From the NCBI GenBank assembly GCA_903952885.1, contig CAJBHE010000150.1:1-9730 (forward strand): 9,730 nucleotides of DNA, written 5' to 3'. A program made the position numbers and the translations under genes. Under the pieces are notes generated by a model that was not told the DNA's origin, did no database searches, and worked only from the letters and a program-made list of their open reading frames with translations. Origin of the DNA: an uncultured Burkholderiales bacterium. Its GTDB lineage: Bacteria; Pseudomonadota; Gammaproteobacteria; Burkholderiales; Burkholderiaceae_C. Positions 6,924 to 9,730 of the stretch are shown piece by piece. How positions within the stretch are numbered: the first letter of the stretch is position 1; the number at the start of each line of letters is the position of its first letter.

Positions 6924-7775
6924 ATGAGTACACCGAGTCTGGTCATCAACGGCAACACGCAACTGATTGCGCACATTGGCTTTCCCACACACAGCTTCAA
7001 GTCACCCATGATTTACAACCCGTACTTCGCCAGTGCGGGTGTCAATGCGGTGGTGGTGCCCATGGGTTGCCAAACGCCTGACTATCCGGTGTTCCTGAAA
7101 TCTGTATTCAACCTCACCAATATTTGCGGTGCGCTCATCACCATGCCGCACAAGGTGGTGACCGTGGGCTTGCTCGACGAAGTCACCGCCACCGTGCGCG
7201 TGGCAGGTGCTTGCAACGCCGTGAAAAAACTCGCTGATGGCCGTTTGGTCGGCGACATGTTTGATGGCGCAGGTTTTGTGCGCGGCGTGCAACGCAAAGG
7301 CTTTGACCTCACAGGAAAGCGTGTGTTGGTGGTGGGTACTGGGGGCGTAGGTTGCGCGATTGCGGCTTCGCTGGCGGGCGCAGGCATTTTTGCCATCAGT
7401 TTGTTTGATGTGAACACCGCGTCGGCTGAGGCATTAGGCCAACGATTGAAACAAAACTACCCGCACATCGACGTGTGCACGGGGTCGAACGACCCTGCGG
7501 ACCACGACTTGGTGGTCAACGCTACCCCTATGGGTATGAAAGAAGGTGATGCCTTGCCCATGGATGTGTCCCGCATTTCACCCGACGCCTTTGTGGGCGA
7601 AGTGGTGATGAAAACCGAAATGACCGCCTTCTTGCAAGCTGCCAAAAACCGCGGCTGCCGCGTGCAAGTGGGCTCGGATATGTTGTTTGAACAAATTCCT
7701 GCCTACTTGGAATATTTCGGTTTGCCAACCACCACGGCAGAAGTGCTGCGCGATGTGGCGCAGTTAAGCTATTGA
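6924..7775 (+). CDS. Shikimate/quinate 5-dehydrogenase-like protein (AroE family)
   Basis: This is an AroE-superfamily dehydrogenase (283 aa) that should oxidise shikimate or quinate to the 3-dehydro acid. The catalytic Lys77 (TMPHK), Asn98 (AGACNAV) and Asp114 (GDMFDG) are present. The nucleotide loop is GTGGVG at 138-143. Two departures from biosynthetic AroE are visible. The first Ser of the substrate SxS motif aligns with Phe25 (HSFKSP), and the NADP-type NRT motif after the second Rossmann strand is replaced by FDVN with Asp162, as in NAD-dependent enzymes. GSDMLFEQ near residue 250 matches the family C-terminus. It is translated directly after aroQ. The likely role is catabolic; whether it uses quinate, shikimate or a related acid cannot be decided from sequence. 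Confidence 0.82.
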   Translation: MSTPSLVINGNTQLIAHIGFPTHSFKSPMIYNPYFASAGVNAVVVPMGCQTPDYPVFLKSVFNLTNICGALITMPHKVVTVGLLDEVTATVRVAGACNAVKKLADGRLVGDMFDGAGFVRGVQRKGFDLTGKRVLVVGTGGVGCAIAASLAGAGIFAISLFDVNTASAEALGQRLKQNYPHIDVCTGSNDPADHDLVVNATPMGMKEGDALPMDVSRISPDAFVGEVVMKTEMTAFLQAAKNRGCRVQVGSDMLFEQIPAYLEYFGLPTTTAEVLRDVAQLSY

Positions 7776-7803
7776 ACCTGATTTGATTTTCTTGGAGTAT
7801 TTG

Positions 7804-8685
7804 ATGACCTTGCAAAGCACACACCGAGAGTCTGTACCCGACATGCCAAATCGTTTAGGACTTGACGGCATTGAGTTCATCGAATATGCCACCAGCCGAC
7901 CTCAAGCCTTGGGGCAGGTGTTGGAGAACATGGGCTTTCGTCCGGTGGCTCGTCACCGTTCACGTGAGGTGACTTTATACCGCCAAGGCGGTATGAATTT
8001 GGTTGTGAACGCCAGCCCCGATGATGCGCGCGTGAGCGCCACCACCGATGGCCAACCCCTCATCTCTGCCGTAGCGTTTCGTGTGCGCGATGCTTTGCAA
8101 GCGCACACCCGCTGCATGGAGTTAGGTGCATGGAATGTGAGCAGTCAAGCGCAAGCTATGGAGCTTCACATCCCGGCCATTCATGGCCCGGGTGGTAGCC
8201 GCTTTTACTTTGTGGACCGTTGGCAAGAATTTTCGATTTACGACATCGACTTCAAACCCATTCCCACCGTGGACCAATATCCACAAGCAACAGCTGGCAT
8301 GAGCTACTTTGGCGTGGTGCAGTACATCGGTGCAGGACGCAGCGCTGACTGGTTGGCGTACTTTGAACACATGTTTGATTTCAGCTTTGTGCCCGACGAG
8401 CAACGCTTTGGCATCTTGCCCAAAGGCAAGTTGATGAAGAGCCCGTGTGGTAACTTCTTATGGCAACTGATCGAGCCCGATCCATGGATGGACGCCGACG
8501 AGTCACCTGAATGTTTGCAACGCATTGGCTTGGGTGCTGTCGATGTGGGTGAGGCTGTGACCGCACTCAAAGCCCACGGTGTTGAGTTTGTGGAGTCCAC
8601 CCTTTTGCACCCAGAAGACCGCGGCGCGCTCACGCGCAGTGCCTTGGGCTCGGTGTCGTTTGAGTTGGTTCACAAAGAAAACTAA
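7804..8685 (+). CDS. HPPD-like VOC-superfamily protein, probable partner of dehydroshikimate dehydratase
   Basis: This is a two-module vicinal-oxygen-chelate protein (293 aa) closely resembling bacterial 4-hydroxyphenylpyruvate dioxygenase. The N-terminal module has GIEFIEYAT (22-30), ARHRSREVTLYRQGGMNLV (49-67) and MELHIPAIHGPGG (119-131), ending in SIYDIDF (144-150). The second module is shorter than in HPPD (about 357 aa in Pseudomonas). Aligned to HPPD, the iron ligands His-His-Glu become Gly170 (YFGVV), Arg240 (LQRIG) and Glu287 (SFELV), so two of three are lost. A working dioxygenase is therefore unlikely. A TTGGAG ribosome binding site at 7792-7797 supports the ATG at 7804. The gene is 14 bp before a QuiC-like TIM-barrel gene, and the same two domains are fused in QuiC/QsuB dehydratases. 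The role is inferred as structural or regulatory. Confidence 0.75.
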   Translation: MTLQSTHRESVPDMPNRLGLDGIEFIEYATSRPQALGQVLENMGFRPVARHRSREVTLYRQGGMNLVVNASPDDARVSATTDGQPLISAVAFRVRDALQAHTRCMELGAWNVSSQAQAMELHIPAIHGPGGSRFYFVDRWQEFSIYDIDFKPIPTVDQYPQATAGMSYFGVVQYIGAGRSADWLAYFEHMFDFSFVPDEQRFGILPKGKLMKSPCGNFLWQLIEPDPWMDADESPECLQRIGLGAVDVGEAVTALKAHGVEFVESTLLHPEDRGALTRSALGSVSFELVHKEN

Positions 8686-8699
8686 ATAGAGGCCCTCGT

Positions 8700-9593
8700 A
8701 TGAATTTACTCGACGGCTTTGGCATGGACACCATCACGATGGCGGGCTCTTTAGAAGCCAAGCTGTCGGCGATGAAAGACGCAGGCTTTTCGCAAGTCAT
8801 GCTCATGGCGCGTGACTTGGTCACGCATCCGGGCGGTGTGCCTGCAGCCGTGGCGGCTGTACAAGCCAGCGGCTTGCGCCCCACGGGTTTTCAAGTGCTG
8901 CGTGACTTCGAGGGTCTGTCGGGCCACTTGCACGGCTACAAAGTCGACATTGCCAAATCGATGCTGGAGATGTGCGCGGCCACAGGCAGCAAAGTGTTGT
9001 TGGCATGTTCGTCCACCTCACGCCACGCTACCGATGACCTCGACCACATTGCCCGCGATTTGAAAAAGCTCGCCATGATGGCCTTGCCCTTAGGGATAAA
9101 GGTAGCTTACGAAGGTTTGTCATGGGGCCGCACTGTCAACGAGTTCACCACGTCTTGGGATGTGGTGTGCCGCGCCGATTGTCCCAACCTTGGCATCGGC
9201 ATTGACTCCTTTCACATCTTTGCTGCCAACACACCGTTGGATGCGATTGAAGACCTAGATCCAGACAAAATTTTCTTGGTGCAACTGTCAGACTTCATGT
9301 GGCACGAGACACCCACGTTTGAAGACCGCATGACCACCGCTCGCACCTTCCGAGTATTCCCGGGCGAAGGCGTGCACAGCGAAGCATTGGCTGACTTGGT
9401 GCTGCGCTTAGACCGCATTGGCTATCGCGGTGACTACAGCTTTGAAGTCTTCAACGACGACTACCAACAACTGCCATTGGCCACTGTGGCAGAGCGCGCG
9501 CGCAAGAGCGCCATATGGCTGCACCACAACGTGCTGCACCGCTCAGCCCCGTTGCCTGTTTGGACCCGCACACATACCCATACACACGCATGA
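8700..9593 (+). CDS. 3-dehydroshikimate dehydratase, TIM-barrel subunit (QuiC N-domain-like)
   Basis: This is a sugar-phosphate-isomerase-like TIM barrel (297 aa) predicted to convert 3-dehydroshikimate to protocatechuate using a divalent metal. The four metal ligands of bacterial dehydroshikimate dehydratases are all placed: Glu138 (YEGLSWG), Asp169 (IDSFH), Gln195 (LVQLSD) and Glu249 (FEVFND). RDFEG (68-72) and FRVFPGEG (217-224) also match QuiC1. Unlike QuiC or QsuB there is no fused HPPD-like domain; that domain is encoded by the gene just upstream. AGAGG at 8688-8692 precedes the ATG. The C-terminus ends in an odd RTHTHTHA tail. The stop codon overlaps the next gene's ATG by 4 bp. Alternatives are other xylose-isomerase-like isomerases, but the ligand motifs and the aroQ/lig context favour the dehydratase. 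Confidence 0.82.
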   Translation: MNLLDGFGMDTITMAGSLEAKLSAMKDAGFSQVMLMARDLVTHPGGVPAAVAAVQASGLRPTGFQVLRDFEGLSGHLHGYKVDIAKSMLEMCAATGSKVLLACSSTSRHATDDLDHIARDLKKLAMMALPLGIKVAYEGLSWGRTVNEFTTSWDVVCRADCPNLGIGIDSFHIFAANTPLDAIEDLDPDKIFLVQLSDFMWHETPTFEDRMTTARTFRVFPGEGVHSEALADLVLRLDRIGYRGDYSFEVFNDDYQQLPLATVAERARKSAIWLHHNVLHRSAPLPVWTRTHTHTHA

Positions 9594-9730
9594 AACAACG
9601 TCAACTCGGCCCCTACACCGTCTCAGCCATTGGCCTAGGCTGCATGAACCTCAGCCACGCCTATGGCGCACCCCCTGCGCCTGAAGTGGGTGAGGCGCTG
9701 CTTCACCGCGCCTTAGATCTTGGCGTGACC
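9590..9730 (+). CDS. Aldo/keto reductase, N-terminal part
   Basis: This is an open frame of 47 codons to the window end, starting at an ATG that overlaps the previous stop (ATGA). It begins MKQRQLGPYTVSAIGLGCM and continues NLSHAYG and then EALLHRALDLGVT. This is the first strand and helix of an aldo/keto reductase barrel, as in the common family opening RxLG-xxVSxLGLGCMG. The catalytic Asp/Tyr/Lys/His residues lie beyond the window. It is probably an NADPH-dependent cytoplasmic reductase co-translated with the dehydratase; its substrate is unknown. Confidence 0.82.
   Translation, partial: MKQRQLGPYTVSAIGLGCMNLSHAYGAPPAPEVGEALLHRALDLGVT

Noticed and set aside
1..9730. CRISPR arrays, insertion sequences, tRNA or rRNA genes
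   Set aside because: No spaced repeats, transposase motifs, terminal inverted repeats or RNA-gene signatures were seen; the window is filled by metabolic genes.

Overview
The window reads as a chromosomal aromatic-acid catabolism region of a betaproteobacterium. The Comamonadaceae (Limnohabitans, Rhodoferax, Polaromonas or Comamonas relatives) fit best. This placement rests on moderate GC content, dense one-strand operons, and a ligI-ligA-ligB-ligC order matching the pmdD-A-B-C order I recall from Comamonas. It is an inference from gene content, not a database match. Every gene lies on the + strand and almost no DNA is non-coding.

Region 1 (1-2627) is the end of a protocatechuate (PCA) 4,5-cleavage operon. 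It holds the 3' part of 2-pyrone-4,6-dicarboxylate hydrolase (ligI), the alpha and beta subunits of PCA 4,5-dioxygenase (ligA, ligB), and 4-carboxy-2-hydroxymuconate-6-semialdehyde dehydrogenase (ligC). The remaining lower-pathway genes (hydratase, aldolase, tautomerase) are expected upstream, outside the window.

Region 2 (about 2640-3462) is a single TetR-family regulator gene with little or no leader, followed by a probable terminator and a 105-bp promoter region. A GTAC-N5-GTAC element occurs at the tetR start and again just before the next operon, which suggests one regulator controlling both.

Region 3 (3463-6403) is a complete tripartite TRAP transporter, dctQ-dctM-dctP. It ends at a perfect 12-bp hairpin terminator.

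Region 4 (6477-9593) is a four-gene block: type II 3-dehydroquinate dehydratase, a divergent shikimate/quinate dehydrogenase with NAD-type features, an HPPD-like (VOC superfamily) protein missing two of the three iron ligands, and a TIM-barrel 3-dehydroshikimate dehydratase with all four metal ligands. The N-terminus of an aldo/keto reductase overlaps the last gene by 4 bp and runs off the window.

Together the genes form a plausible complete route: import of a hydroaromatic acid such as quinate or shikimate (TRAP), oxidation and dehydration to 3-dehydroshikimate, dehydration to PCA, then ring opening and flow through PDC toward central metabolism. The most notable point is the last upper-pathway step. 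The TIM-barrel and HPPD-like domains that are fused in QuiC/QsuB enzymes are here two adjacent genes in reversed order, and the HPPD-like partner appears unable to bind catalytic iron in the usual way.
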